Origin: Lepidostoma basale
Lineage: Eukaryota; Arthropoda; Insecta; Trichoptera; Lepidostomatidae
Assembly: GCA_022606425.2 (NCBI GenBank)
Contig: JAHDVF020000136.1
Location: 1-64,000, forward strand
Length of the DNA: 64,000 bases
Direction: 5' to 3'
The position numbers and the translations under genes are program-made. Positions 30,670-42,809 of this stretch are shown in pieces; the first letter of the stretch is position 1; each line of letters starts with the position of its first letter. Below the pieces are notes generated by a model. It saw only the letters and a list, made by a program, of their open reading frames with translations, made no database searches and was not told the DNA's origin.

Positions 30670-31080
30670 GGACTTCTTTTTTGTATATGAAAAGAAACAT
30701 TTTTTCAAATATCCTATGTAAACTACGCCACAACCCAAAAACCAAGAAAATATTATTATCAACGATTTTATTATTAGTTCTGAAATAGTTCTATGTATTT
30801 TTATTTAATATCATATTGTTTATTATGATCGCTTAGTAAATAATATGTAGCTTGAAGGTGAACTGAGGAAATACGCCAAAGTCATTTTATTGATACAGTA
30901 AATTTGTAATGGGTTCATTCTTCTACGGTTATTGCACCCAGTTCCCCTAGAAACTATTTCATGCCACGTGGAAGGATATAAATATAAAACTCAATAAATA
31001 AATATTCCGTGGTTAATACATTAAATTTAAAAAATTAAAATAAAATAGTTTTTTACATACGATATTTTGTACACAACAAA
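30670..31080. other. Unassigned stretch
   Basis: No supported feature. Confidence 0.4.
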
Positions 31081-31084
31081 ATTA

Positions 31085-31505
31085 TTACGCTGTATCCCGG
31101 GATGGGTAGGCAGAGAAAATAGACCACCACATAACTGATTTCTTGATGGGAATGCTGGACTACCAATCATTGGAATTTAGACGAACTATCCATTTGGGTG
31201 TTAATTTTTTTCAACAGATTCGTGGTCGAATACTCTATCTCTCTCTTTGGTTTCAATCCTGGGATTGGTTTGCAGCAACTTCCTCTATTATTCTCTTTCA
31301 TTCTTCCTTGTCTTGTGCGGCTCTTTTGAAATCTGCATATGATGAGCAGCGCACGTCCACCAACAAGTCCTCCAGGTACTCTCGGCGTGGGCGTCCCCTA
31401 GAGTTTGTCCCCTCGGTCATACCCTCCATTATAGCATGCAAGAGGCCTTCTTGTCGTATTACATTGCCGATCCATCTGGGATGTGGACATCTTCCACGAT
31501 AGTGA
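31085..31505 (-). mobile_element. two LINE tails: family A scrap and an RTE-like end
   Basis: 31085-31150 is a family A end scrap (GGGTAGGCAGAGAAAATAGA). 31160-31505 on the minus strand reads IGNVIRQEGLLHAIMEGMTE, TNSRGRPRREYLEDLL and YADFKRAAQDKEE, an RTE-like C-terminus. The plus-strand frame 31143-31502 is its shadow. Confidence 0.6.
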
Positions 31506-31959
31506 GGCTACCCTCAGAAAGCATATATCTCTTATACGAGTATAATGTATAAAATTGATATTTGCTTCTCTTGTTGTTCTTATTGTTTCTCTTTACTTAA
31601 TTTTTTTATAGTCTTTTGTTTTTTATGTTAATGCTTATTGTTTATATTGTATTCTTTGTGTTTACAATAGTTTTTTTTTAATTCTAGTCATAAGCGATTT
31701 AATAATTAAACTGTGATGTTTATGATTTTTTTAAATAAATTTAAATTGAAACTCCATCCTGACACATTTCTGTTGATTCCTCCACATTCATACAGCGATA
31801 ATTAAAGATGAAACGATATTAGAGATTAATTACATAATGGATATTGAATTTTTGTTTTCGTTATACACACACAATGAACTTTTACTAAGAAATTTGAATG
31901 AATGACTTTCATACTTAGAATGTTGTGTAAAACAAAATGTGTTTAATTTCCACAGCACA

Positions 31960-32205
31960 TATATATTTACTTACATAAATAGGACAAAGGTCTCCCCTAT
32001 ACATTTCCACATATTCCTATCTTGTGCCCTTTGCATCCAATAATCAGCATTTTTCCTAGTGTCATCAGACTACCTTCTCTTATCCTCACGATTTCTTCAC
32101 TCCAACACCCTTTTGGTCCATCTTTGGTCTACCAGTCTGGCAACATAATCATGTCCCGCAAATGATCACCATTTGATCTTAGCCACCTTTTGACGACCAT
32201 TATTA
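31960..32205 (-). mobile_element. RTE-like LINE 3' end
   Basis: The minus strand gives QRWTKRVLEWRNREDKRR and NADYWMQRAQDRNMWK, matching family C-type ends. Confidence 0.6.
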
Positions 32206-32209
32206 CTCC

Positions 32210-33105
32210 CGTAAAAAAATATTAAACACTTAAATATGTGAACAATTAATGTTTTTAATTGAAATTACTTGGTAGAAGTTCATTTTAAATAATAAAAACA
32301 AAAAAAAATGGATACAATTTTTTATTATTATTATGTATTTAGTGTGCTTCCATTTGTGTTTATGTTCGACCGGTTTCAGCAGCTTTTTTGTTTTCATTAC
32401 TTAAATATTTATTGTTTCTTGAATTATTATACAGTACTGCGTGTGAAGTGTTTGATATTGATAAAACATTTTTTAGAGTATAATTATATTTTATGAATGT
32501 GGCATGATTCGATTTTCAAGATTTGATTTTTGATAAGATAATGCCCTATCAAGGCGAAGCTTGTCACTACTATAAAATAGAATAAAAAAATTCATGATAA
32601 TATACGTTAATTTCAAATTTTGTGTTATTTGGCATATCACGTATATGGATAAACCATAAAATTGTTTTTTCAAAGGATCAATAACCAACATTTGTTATTT
32701 TTATAATATTACGTATCAAACGCGACTGCAATTTGCGTTTTTTGTATTCATTTCATAGCAATATTTTAAAATCGCATCACATTCCTTCATAAATTACAAT
32801 ATTAATGCGAACGCCATTTTTTTAAATAATTATAGCACCACAAAAGTAATGTCGGCATAAACAAGAAAAAAGAAAAGGACAGAAATGTTTCTGTTTTATT
32901 ATAATAGTTAGTGCAATGTTCGGCCAATCGTGTTCGCTGTCGAACGAAACCAAACTCATAAATAATAAAAGTTAAACAATCTGGCATATGTGTATAGAAT
33001 ACTACGTAAGTTCTTGTATTTACATATTTGGAATATGAAAGGAAAATCTACTTGATTTTCATGCACATACTTCGTTCTATTACATACGTATTATTATTTT
33101 TAATA
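32210..33105. other. AT-rich stretch with decayed foldback motifs
   Basis: 32360-32385 contains the complement of GCTGCTGAAACCGGTCGAA; 32540-32575 contains AAGATAATGCCCTATCAAGG followed by CGAAGCTTGTC, a U-family relative. No gene is seen. Confidence 0.45.
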
Positions 33106-33109
33106 TTCT

Positions 33110-33505
33110 AAATAAATGTATTCTAAAGAAATGAGATCACTAAGAAGAATGTGCGGGAAAACGTTGTATGATAGAATACCGAACGATGAAATAAGAAATA
33201 AATGTAAGGCAGATGACTGCATCATGGATAAAATTAAAAAAAGATCCTTGAGATGGTTTGGACATATGGAACGAATGGATGAGAGTAGAATGGTTAAAAA
33301 GTTGTTCACAAGCAGCGTGAGTGGAAAAAGAAGCCGAGGACGACCGAGAAAAACGGCGGTCACATTCGAAGTCGGAAATATCGATGTGCGTGCATGGTAC
33401 GATGTATGAATGTAGAGGAAGCCCGAGAGGTAGGCCAGGACAGAGCATTGTGGCGATCCATCCTCTCTGCCTATCCTTCCGGTGAAATGGCGTGATGGTT
33501 AGTTA
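33110..33505 (+). mobile_element. RTE-like family A2 LINE
   Basis: An open frame reads KEMRSLRRMCGKTLYDRIPN, KKRSLRWFGHMERMDESRM and KRSRGRPRKT; the end GGCGTGATGGTTAGTTAATT follows. Confidence 0.75.
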
Positions 33506-33599
33506 ATTAGTAGTAAATAAATTACCTTATAAATTTATATATTTTTTAAATAAAGACATATCTCTGGACGTATCATATAATTTTGTTTAAATATATTAT

Positions 33600-33848
33600 T
33601 ATTATTATTCTATTGAATCGCTCTTTTTACATCATAACAGCATGAGCCAAATCGAATTAAAGAGTAATCTAGCTATCATAGTGATTCTCATAACATGTGA
33701 TAAGTAGCTAATCTATCGCCATTTTATTGTCACGTAAATTCTACAACAGACCAAAGACATTGTGACAATTACACTTCCCCTTGCCGGGAATCGAACCCGA
33801 AACCTTCGGGGTGGCAGTCAATAGACGTACCACTCGGCAACGAAGATC
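33600..33848 (-). mobile_element. full-length tRNA-derived SINE-A
   Basis: Minus strand: TTCGTTGCCGAGTGGTACG (box A) and GGTTCGATTCCCGG (box B) about 40 nt apart, then the SINE body (TTTACGTGACAATAAAATGG) and a TAA/TAT-rich end at 33600. The head resembles Ser/Leu-type tRNAs (GCCGAGTGG). It is the best-preserved of five copies. Confidence 0.8.
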
Positions 33849-33904
33849 ATATATATGTTCATATTTATTTTTTAAATTGAGATATTAAGTATTTTTAAGG
33901 ATTA

Positions 33905-34145
33905 TTTGTATCTCAATAGAGACGAAGATATAAATTATTTGGAAACAGAATATGGTAATTAAGGCGTTTACAAGACTTATGACCTGTCATTGGTTGGGTT
34001 CAGCGATCACTTTATGTTAACAACATCCCCATTCCGCCCTTCTTACGACACCACATTTGACAAATTTTTGGAACTTGTATATATGCTACTATTTTTATTA
34101 ACTTCACACTGTTGTACACTAGCGCCATCTATTAAGATAATATAT
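33905..34145. repeat. diverged relative of the 18540-19005 element
   Basis: GTATCTCAATAGAGACGAAG and GACCTGTCATTGGTTGGGTT are shared; the right inverted end is not found. Confidence 0.6.
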
Positions 34146-34149
34146 TAAG

Positions 34150-34645
34150 TATTTTTAATAAATTTAAAAGTAATTTGCTACTTTTACTAGATTTTTGTCT
34201 GGGTTGGCCTGTAGTATCTATGTTATGGTGAGTGTTCCGAGGATTTTATCTATTCGTTGCTATCTTACGCGTAATAAAAGCTTTTGATAGCGCTCTAAAT
34301 AAAGATAATTGTCAATAAATGATCATGCAGTGTTCTCTTTGTATTTCCTCTTTAAATCAACCGGTTTATTGCTACCCGTTTTTAGTGTAAAGCCATTTGA
34401 GCCTGGCTTCTTGAATGTTTTTATTGCCTGCGATAGGTCGGAGAAATGACCGATGAGAATGTGCCACAATGTAAGAGTATCAGAAGCAGTCTTTTGTCAT
34501 TAAACAACGATGTGGACTGTTATCTATGGCTACATCTAAAACACAGGTTTACAACGAGGGAGGTACTGCTCTATTTTGGGCGCTGGAGCTTTCCTTGAGT
34601 GCGGTAGCGGGTCCAGTGCGTCCAGTGCGTTGAGGCAGTCAAGAT
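34150..34645. other. Unassigned stretch
   Basis: No element or gene could be supported. Confidence 0.35.
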
Positions 34646-34649
34646 ATAT

Positions 34650-35165
34650 ATAGTAAAAGTAGAATTAATGCAGAAGAAATGAGATCTCTTAGACGAATGT
34701 GCGGATACTCTGTGTATGATAGAGTGTCGAATGAAAATATAAGAAGTGAATGCGGTGGTGTTATGAACTGAAAAGCTAGAATGGCAGTGCACAATGGTGT
34801 ACCGACCCTTATGTATGGAAGCGAAGCATGGAACTGACAAAATAAGGATGAAAGTAGAATAAATGTAATAGAAATGAGATCTCTCAGACGAATGCGCAGA
34901 TACTCTGTGTATGATAGAGTGCCGAATGAAAATATAAGAAGTGAATGCGGTGCGAATGACGGTGTCATAAACAAAATAATGAAAGGATCATTAAGATGGT
35001 TTGGACACATGGAAAGAATGAATGAAGAAAGAATGGTAAAAAAATATGTGTTAACGATGTAAATGGAACTAGAAATAGAGGAAGACCGAGGAAAACGTGG
35101 CATGATCAAATAAATCAACTATTGAATGTCGGCCACGTGAGGAGTCAAAGAAATCGAAACATATG
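34650..35165 (+). mobile_element. RTE-like family A LINE with internal partial duplication
   Basis: MRSLRRM..YSVYDRVSNENIRSE is encoded at 34678-34756. The sequence then jumps back to KARMAVHNG..TLMYGSEAWN at 34770 and repeats MRSLRRMRRYSVYDRVPNEN to 35070. Two joined truncated copies or an internal duplication would explain this. Confidence 0.65.
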
Positions 35166-35254
35166 TATGTATTGTATATATGCGCGAACAGATGTATTTA
35201 AATTTTTAATAAACTGTAGGAATTCTATAATACCTATAAGATAATAATGATATT

Positions 35255-35600
35255 TCTTCTTCTTTAACAGCCGTTGTCGTCTACTGCTGGACATACGACT
35301 CCCCCATACTTCTCCATGTACGAGTATGACATGTCATACGGGGGGTGGTTGGCATTACAACGCCACGCTTGCCAGACGGGTTGGCGAGGTGTCCTTCCAC
35401 GTTAGCCTATGTATCAATATTATCCACCGAGGTTATTCACACTCGATCTCTAACATTAAGCATAGTTTCCAGGGGAGACCAAAGTCGAGGAGGTGCGGAT
35501 AGGTACTTGGGATCAGATCAATCCTCCAGCGCAGCATGGGCATCACCACGGTGATGGCCATGCCCCGCTCTAAGAGTCAATAGGATCCCCCTTACTCCCC
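35255..35600 (-). mobile_element. RTE-like LINE 3' end, not assigned to a family
   Basis: TTCTTCTTCTTTAACAGCC with CTACTGCTGGACATACG marks the complement of the tail; the interior is GC-richer, with no intact frame. Confidence 0.5.
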
Positions 35601-35604
35601 CTGC

Positions 35605-36105
35605 GATGATATTTAATAAAAATGCAAACACTATTTTATTTACTTTTGAAAAATAGTGTTTTTTGAAGAAAAACAGTGTGTTAATAAATAAAAACTCCAT
35701 ATTTAAAATTTAGGGGCGTTGATTTTTTTAAAGATGTTGGTCTTGAAAAGGTTGGGACCCTATGGTCTAAAGGGAAACAGAGTGATAGTTTGATTATTGA
35801 AAAAGAAAATGGCGTTTCGTTTCAGTTGTTGAATAACTCGTATTCGTTCTTACGTTCCGTTCATAATTGCTGTGTAAACAAGTTTTATTATTCAATTATC
35901 TGAATGAACCTTCAATATTTTCTGTAACCAAATCACCAGATGACGCATACTTATGTTTATTTCATACACATTATATGTGTTTACTTTCATCATTTTTTAT
36001 ATCCACGTGTAAGTTAATTTTCATAATGTGGATACGTTGTAGAAAATAGCATAAAAACAAAATCGCGTAAAAAAGACTACATTCACGAAAAAGAAATGTG
36101 GAGAT
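35605..36105. other. Unassigned stretch
   Basis: AACACTATTTT at 35630 can pair with AAAATAGTGTT at 35650. No gene. Confidence 0.35.
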
Positions 36106-36109
36106 ACAT

Positions 36110-36775
36110 TTCTTCTTCTTCTTCTTTTAAAACTATATATCTGACGATCTGTGACACATAAACCAAATCTCGTCGGATAATGAGATCCAGTGTCCCTCCA
36201 TCTCTTAGGCGGTCTTCCAGGTGGGCGGTGTCCGGAGGGGATTTCATAAGCGGCTGTATATGCAAGTCTGTCACCATCCGTTCGGGCTACATGGTCCCTC
36301 CAGTATCTTCTTCTGGATCTACTCCACTGAACGATATCCTCTATTTTGCAAGTTTTTCTTATGTCTACGTTGCGGACACGATCTCGGAGAGTTTTTCCAG
36401 TAATCGATAGATTTCAACGTATTAAAAGTCTTCTTCTTTTTATTCTCCTAATATACCTTTCGTCTTTTCTTGAAATCAGGCTAGCCTCTCTTGGGAGTTT
36501 GACTACTATCTCTCCATCTCTTCGGCAGTCTTCCGGGGGGACGGCAGCCGGCAGGAATCTGATGGGCAACAGCGTGTGGGATTCTGGTGGAATCCATCCT
36601 TTGCACGTGCGCATTCCAGTATCTTCTGCGTTGTCTACCCCATCTCCCGACATACTCCACCTTTCAGATCTCGCAGATAGCCGTGTTCCTCACCCTATCT
36701 CGAATAGTCTTTCTTGCTATCATTACCAACGTCCTCATCTCTGCCACTCGTACTTTAGCCTTAATTTACTAATTT
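36110..36775 (-). mobile_element. two tandem RTE-like family D LINE ends
   Basis: 36110-36420: minus strand RDRVRNVDIRKTCKIEDIVQ, WSRSRRRYWRDHVART and RPPKRWRD. 36430-36775: a diverged second copy (IRDRVRNTAICEICKVED) with its own GAA tail at 36432. Same orientation, directly adjacent. Confidence 0.65.
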
Positions 36776-36841
36776 TGACGTATTGAAAGTCATTATAATA
36801 AATTAAAAAATATGTACAAATACTTTTTCACGAAACGTAAT

Positions 36842-37090
36842 ATTCTTCTTCTTTTTCGTTATTTGAGGTCGGTTCACCTAATACGGCTCCGCCTAGTCTC
36901 GTGATCCTGGGTTATCTAGCTGTCCAGTCCCATTCGCCTCAGGTGGTTTCTAACTGTGGTCATCCACGTTGCAGGACACAGACTCGGTCCCCTCCTTCTA
37001 TCTTCAAGTTGCAAGACCTTCTGGACGATGTAGTCATCGTCTCTCCTGCTCACATGGCCGCACCACCGCAGACGACGATCTGTATATGAT
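36842..37090 (-). mobile_element. LINE-like family E tail
   Basis: GTCCCCTCCTTCTATCTTCA and GCTCACATGGCCGCACCACC recur in the same order at 55080-55180. The left end has TTCTTCTTTTTC. No clear frame. Confidence 0.5.
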
Positions 37091-37094
37091 TTTA

Positions 37095-37735
37095 AAATAT
37101 ATGTATATTGGTAGTCAGTTGTACCTCTTACAATATATAGTGTGTTTTTTTAGAGGTTTGGTTTTTAAACTGGCAATATTGTTTCTACAGACTGTCAATT
37201 TCACAGTTGATAGTAGATTTGTAGTCAATACGTTTTGCCATTTAACCGTAAATAGACTGACCATTTAACCGTAAATAGAATCGTAAGCCAATATTATAGA
37301 CATTAACATTATTTCAAAGTGTTTTTTCATGTTTTTTTCATTTTGAATATGTATTGTGTATACCTCTAAAAAGAACACCCTATATCTTCTAAACGAGGTG
37401 GCAATTGAGATAGATTGAAACCTATTTTGATGCAGCCATAACGAATGTTTTTATATCTTGACGATGAGAGAATCGCAGATATAACTGTCATGTTTATATG
37501 CACATGGTTCTATGCATATTTCCTTTTGCATCGATTTGATTCGCGCTGTAAAAATGTAAATAGTTCTTAACAAAATAATAAAAATAATAATACGATAATT
37601 GCAGAATGGCGTTCTTCATAATAATTACAGTGCAAAATGATAGCAGTCCACCCGACATTAATCAAAAATAAATATTGTATATCAATTAAAACAAATATGT
37701 TTTTACTTTAAACAATTTGAATATATTTTTAAACT
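37095..37735. other. AT-rich stretch
   Basis: A short direct repeat CATTTAACCGTAAATAGA (37239, 37262). Nothing else. Confidence 0.4.
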
Positions 37736-37739
37736 CCCG

Positions 37740-37800
37740 GTCGAGTTCATTCCCACTACCTACTGATGAAGCATCGATGGTAGCAAAACCGGTCGGTAAT
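37740..37800 (+). ncRNA. hammerhead-like motif
   Basis: CTGATGA (37763-37769), GC/GC-closed short stem, AAAA where GAAA is expected, ACCGGT, C, then GGTA, which could pair with TACC two bases upstream of the core. Probably a decayed copy of the 4314 type. Confidence 0.35.
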
Positions 37801-37844
37801 TTAAAAAAACAAAAAAAAAATTAAATTAATTATGCACATTATAC

Positions 37845-38360
37845 TCAATGGTGTTCTGGTGCCGACCCTTATGTATGGAAGTGAAGCATGAAACTGGATA
37901 AAAGTATAAAAAATTCAGTAGAAATGAGATCTCTAAGACTTGTGTAAATGGTATATGTAAGTGGTAAATATGTATATGATAGAGTGTCAAATGCAAGTAT
38001 AAGAAGTGAATGCGGTGCAAATGAACGTGTTATGAACAAAATAATATAAGAGTCGTTAAGATGGTTCGGATACATTCAAAGAATGAATGAAGACAGAATG
38101 GTGAAGAAAGTATATGTAAACGACGTGAATGGTGTTAGAAATAGAGGAAGACCTAGGAAAACGTGTCACGATCAAATCAATCAAATATTTAATGTTGGTC
38201 ACGTGAGGAGTTGGAGAAATCGACGTGCGTGCATGACATGATGTATAAATGTACAGGAAACGAGATAAATATGTCAGAATAGAACAGTGTGGCGGTCCAT
38301 TCTTTTCCGCCTACCCCTCCGGGGAGTCGGAGAGATGGTTAGTTAGTTAGTTTATAATAA
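37845..38360 (+). mobile_element. RTE-like family A LINE
   Basis: From GTTCTGGTGCCGACCCTTAT to GGAGAGATGGTTAGTTAGTT; frame broken several times. Confidence 0.75.
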
Positions 38361-38459
38361 GTAAATTTATTGTCACTCATCATTTTTATCTGTTGGTATC
38401 AGTTCTAATGAAAACGTATCGAAACCGGTCGAAAACAAAAACTATTAAAGGCAAGACTT

Positions 38460-38504
38460 CATAAACATTGTCATTACTACAAGCCTAGTAATGACAATGT
38501 TTAT
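38460..38504. repeat. hairpin with 20 bp arms
   Basis: CATAAACATTGTCATTACTA pairs perfectly with 38485-38504. A decayed hammerhead-like motif (CTAATGA, GAAA, ACCGGT, C) lies just upstream at 38405-38442. Confidence 0.7.
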
Positions 38505-38554
38505 GATCATAAGAACACAAACATAATTTCCCTTCCCTTTTCGCTTTGTTGATC

Positions 38555-38915
38555 GTCTTTTTCTTCTTCTTCTGCTTTATTTAGGACTGTGTCCTGTTAT
38601 TTATCGGAGCCTGTTCCTGGGATACAGATGTCCAACTGTCTCGCCATCATTTAGGTGGTCTTCCTGCAGGTCGATTTCCTGTTGGTACTTTATTTGCGGC
38701 TGTATTTATCACTCTTTCCACATGATCTCTCCAGTAGCGTCTTCTCAGTCTTCCCCATCGCACGACATCTTCTACATTGCAGATCTTTCTTATTTCAGAA
38801 TTTCTTGTTCTGTCTGAGTGTAGTTCCCGCAAGGGATCGGAGAGTCTTTATTTCTGTGGTTCTTAGGAGACTTTTTGTCCTGATAGTGTCGGGTCTCATT
38901 TCTATTCCATATGTA
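38555..38915 (-). mobile_element. RTE-like family D LINE end
   Basis: Minus strand: RNSEIRKICNVEDVVRWGRL, RRRYWRDHVERV and PTGNRPAGRPPK, then a GAA tail at 38562. Confidence 0.7.
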
Positions 38916-39139
38916 ATTATAGGACGTTTGTTGATCGTGCTATTTTAAAACCGTGTAGATAAAGGCTATGTAAAACAGAACTGACTCACTTTCATGTTTT
39001 TCGACAGTAATTAATGTAAATTAATGTCGTGATAACACGCTAATCCAATTTATATGACACGATGTGCTTATCATATTTTTAATTGACTACACACTTTATT
39101 TTGTTACGTATAAAAGCACTAGGCAAACAGAATATTACT

Positions 39140-39855
39140 TTCTAACTCTGCCACGCTTACGATAAACGCATCAACTAAGGTTTTTATCGAAATTGAGTTA
39201 TTACATTATCTGGTATCAGGAAAACGAGATCTATAACTTTCTCAAAGTGATATTTCATGATTTCTTCATTTTCTCGGTTTTTCAGTTTTCATAAACGCAT
39301 TAACTAAGACTTCGAGTGCAGTTTTACATATCAAGAACGCACTAGCTGTAGTTAGTACAGACTTGATTTCTAGCATTCAAAAGCTTCTTAGTCATAAATG
39401 CACTATGTTTGAGGAATCGCACTAATTTTACAATATTTGTATTCAAATAGCTATTTTCTTAACATAAATGCATTTTGTGATGTAGTTGCAGTAATCATTT
39501 GTATTGTTGAAGAATTGAGGTATAACATTACTATATAAAATGAATAAAATTGATTTACTAAGCATAAATGCATCAAGTAGGATAGTTGATGCATTTATGA
39601 CTAGTTATTATGGCCTAAAAGTATTTTGCTAGCGATAAGTACTATTTTAAAATTATGTGTACACTATATTTTATTTTTATATATGTTTGTATTTTTTAGT
39701 TTTCTTAACCCCTTTTTCTTTGTTTTGGTACAACTTTCATGTTGGTATCTTATCTAGTTCCTGAGATACAAGCAAAATAAAAATAAAAAGTATAAACGCG
39801 CTTTTCTCGAAAACCGTCAAACCCTAGTTAATGCGTTTATCTTAAGTGCGACAGA
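39140..39855. mobile_element. non-autonomous element with repeated ATAAAYGCAT words
   Basis: The ends GATAAACGCATCAACTAAGG (39161) and TTAATGCGTTTATCTTAAG (39827) are inverted copies in about 40 bp imperfect TIRs. The word ATAAAYGCAY recurs inside at about 39291, 39393, 39463, 39563 and, inverted, near 39588. Repeated subterminal words are typical transposase-binding sites. No coding frame. Confidence 0.6.
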
Positions 39856-39859
39856 ACTT

Positions 39860-40445
39860 ACGTCAAGCATCAAGATGGCGCTCGTAGACAGCTGTCATTT
39901 GAAATTTAATAAAGGTTTACGGTTTGAAATTTAGTTTAAAAATGGCTAAAATATTGATTTCAAATAAGTCATTTTAGATTCGATATTGAATTTTTTTCTA
40001 CCCTAATAGATTAATCAGAAAATTATCATTTTGTGTCTATACTAAGCAAACATTCCGTTTTTTATTCATTATATTAGTTTTTATTGTAGATCAAATGGTC
40101 TGACATAATATGTATGTATGTCATTACAAAAAGTATTGCATCATATTTGTATTTGTCCTGAACCTTGAATGAACTAAATCACTGCATTAAGTTCATTCAA
40201 GGTTCAGCAAATCTCTCTATGATAAGCATCAGATAAATGGAGTACTTGTGGAGTATAAGAATTTGTCCAAGGATGTGTGGGATGATCTATAGGGTGCGAT
40301 TAATGTTCCAGGCTGTTTTTTAGAAACTTTAAAATAAAACTTAATTTCAAATTTTCCTTTTTCTCTGAGTCTGAATGAGTGATTTATCTACAAATTACTT
40401 ACGTATAATTTAAATTTGGGTATCATTATAACGTTATCAAGAAAA
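39860..40445. other. Unassigned stretch with one hairpin
   Basis: CTGAACCTTGAATGAACT (40158-40175) pairs exactly with 40190-40207. No gene. Confidence 0.5.
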
Positions 40446-40449
40446 TTTG

Positions 40450-41096
40450 ACTAACTAACTAACTAACTAACCATCACGCCGTCTCCCCGAAGGGGTAGGC
40501 AGAAAGAATGGACTGCCACACCTTTCTTTCCTGACATATTTCTCTCGCTTCCTCAACATTCATACATCGTGTCATGCACGCGCGTCGATTTCTCTGACTC
40601 CTCACATGGCCGACATTCAATATTTGATTTATTTCATCGTGCCACGTTTTCCTTGGTCTTCCTCTATTTCTGGTACCATTTACATCATTAACATATATTT
40701 TTTTTACCAATCTTTCGTCATTCATTCTTTCCATATGTCCAAACCATCTTAATGATCCTTTCATTATTTTGTTCATGACACCATCATTCGCACCGCATTC
40801 ACTTCTTATATTTTCATTCGACACTCTATCATACACAGAATATCCACACATTCGTCTAAGAGATCTCATTTCTACTGCATTTATTCTACTTTCATCCTTC
40901 CTTTGCCAGTTCCATGCTTCGCTTCCATACATAAGGGTCGGTAGAAGAACACCATTGTGCACTGCCATTCTAGCTTTTTTGGATAGGTTTTTGTTTGCGA
41001 TGACAACTTTAAGTGCACAATTCACTTTGTTGCCTGCCCCAACCCTTCTTTCAATATCCCTCTCCACTCTCCCATCTCTTGTAAACATACTATATA
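40450..41096 (-). mobile_element. RTE-like family A LINE, longest open copy
   Basis: A minus-strand frame of 204 codons (40474-41088) reads MFTRDGRVERDIERRVGAGN, KNLSKKARMAVHNGVLLPTL, MYGSEAWNWQRKDESRIN, LRRMCGYSVYDRVSNENIRS, RPRKTWHDEINQI and ends SAYPFGETA. It is the connection and C-terminal part of an RTE-like reverse transcriptase; polymerase and endonuclease are absent. The tail GGCGTGATGGTTAGTTAGTT follows. It is nearly identical to 53110-53758. Confidence 0.85.
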
Positions 41097-41195
41097 GAAA
41101 ATTTGACAGTATCGTTAAACTTTTAAACGTGATATTTATTTATTTATTATGATATTGATGGAATTAATTCAATAACGTTTTTTGTTGGTATAGAT

Positions 41196-41418
41196 CAGTG
41201 GTTCCAAAAGTGGTCCATACGGACCCCCAGGGGTCCCTTGGATCATTCAGGGGGTCCGTGGAAAATAAAATTGATTTGGGGGTCCCTGAACAACGTCAGG
41301 GGGTCCGCGCAAGGTTTACGGTGACCATTTTTTAAAGCTCATTCTCATTCAGGGGGTCTGCACAAAATAAAAGAAATCGGTACGGGGTCCACGGGACAAA
41401 CAAGTATGGGAACCCTTC
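41196..41418. mobile_element. hAT-like MITE, 223 bp
   Basis: Left end CAGTGGTTCCAAAAGTGGTC; right end GTATGGGAACCC, decayed. An 8 bp target duplication GTATAGAT is perfect at 41188-41195 and 41419-41426. Confidence 0.75.
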
Positions 41419-41524
41419 GTATAGATAATTAACAAAAATCTAAGAACATTTTAATACAGTAACAGTAAAAATTAAGCCTAAGACAAGTTAAGACGTTATT
41501 ATATGATGATGTTATTTAAACAAA

Positions 41525-41755
41525 TGGTCAAAATGTTGTATACAAGCCATGTGGATGGAAAGAGAAGCCGTGGAAGATCAAGAAAACCGTGACATGACCA
41601 AATTAATTAAATACTTAAAGGCGGCCACATTCGAAGTCGGGAAAATCGACGAGCGTGCATGTTACGATATATGAATGTGAGTAAGAATGAGAGGTCTGTC
41701 ATGACAGAGCAGATTCGCTGTCCATCCCCTTCGGAAAAACGGCAGGATGGTTAAT
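41525..41755 (+). mobile_element. RTE-like family A2 tail
   Basis: GATGGAAAGAGAAGCCGTGG to GGCAGGATGGTTAATAATAA; it runs straight into the L2-like tail. Confidence 0.65.
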
Positions 41756-42000
41756 AATAATAATAATAATAATAATATGTTAACTTTTAAAGCGCCGTTT
41801 TTGTGATGTAATCACCTCAAGGGCGCATTAAGACGTGTTTTAAATCTTAAAAATCTAAATGTGACCGCTTAAAAAACGATCGGTTTAAAAGTATAGTAGA
41901 ACAAAGTATAAATGTTTAAATTGGGTATGAAATATGAAAAAGATGGGTTTCCAATTTAGATCTGAAATCTGTCGGATCATTTATGCCATTTATGCCGGTT
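41755..42000 (-). mobile_element. L2-like LINE tail
   Basis: AATAATAATAATAATAATAAT, then GCGCCGTTTTTGTGATGTAA and CTCAAGGGCGCATTAAGACG, the same as 19020 onward. It ends where the FRSKLKTHLF codons begin. Confidence 0.7.
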
Positions 42001-42004
42001 AGTT

Positions 42005-42805
42005 AGTTTAGATATAACAAACAAATAAATTCAGGCTCCGTTGAACCTTCGTCACTGAGAAATGTTTTATTTCCGGAACACCGTGTAGAAATCGTAAATC
42101 AGGAAGCAATGTGAGATCAATAATATGTTATAAAAAATATTAATTATGACAATACATTGTTGTATATAAAACAGTTGCAAAACATTCAATCAATGTATTT
42201 CAAGAATCCGATAAAATAAATTAATTAAAATCAAGTATAACATATAAATATTATCATTGAATGTTGATGTCTACAAAAACAACAACAGTAATACGCGAGT
42301 TGTAGCACCAATCCTTACAACTGTTAATGAAGCAGATTTTTGATAAAAAGGGGGCAATTCTAATTTCAAATAATAATGATTAAATATGTATACAAGTAGT
42401 GGGAATAAAAAAAGGAGTCGAGGAAGACATTCTCGATTGTTTTATCGTTCAGAAAAAAATTTTTTTTCAGCACTCCACGAGTGCCTGCGATATTATTTAA
42501 GTACCATAGTGTTTCGGTCAAAACAAAAGATTATATTTTAAAATAACATATTTTCCATGGCTAGATGTAAAGGTGCCTTCTTACCCAATGTAGAGCCAAT
42601 TAAAAATTAAACCCAAACTAGGGTACGCAAAAAAATATTATTACGCGAAATTGCTTCCGACGTATTCAGTAATTTTTTATTATTTATGACATTACTAAAA
42701 AAATGTTTTACAATAATTGTTTTCATATAGTATTACGCCCGTGGTAATAAATAATATGACAACGCAATAATTACTTCATTACAATACAGTAAGTCCATTA
42801 AACTA
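42005..42805. other. AT-rich stretch
   Basis: 42499-42530 carries ATAGTGTTTCGGTCAAAACA, an arm word of the 4111/43640 foldback family. No gene. Confidence 0.4.
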
Positions 42806-42809
42806 AAAA

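Noticed and set aside
31143..31502. Plus-strand 119-codon frame
   Set aside because: The opposite strand carries the recognisable LINE C-terminus; the plus frame is its shadow.
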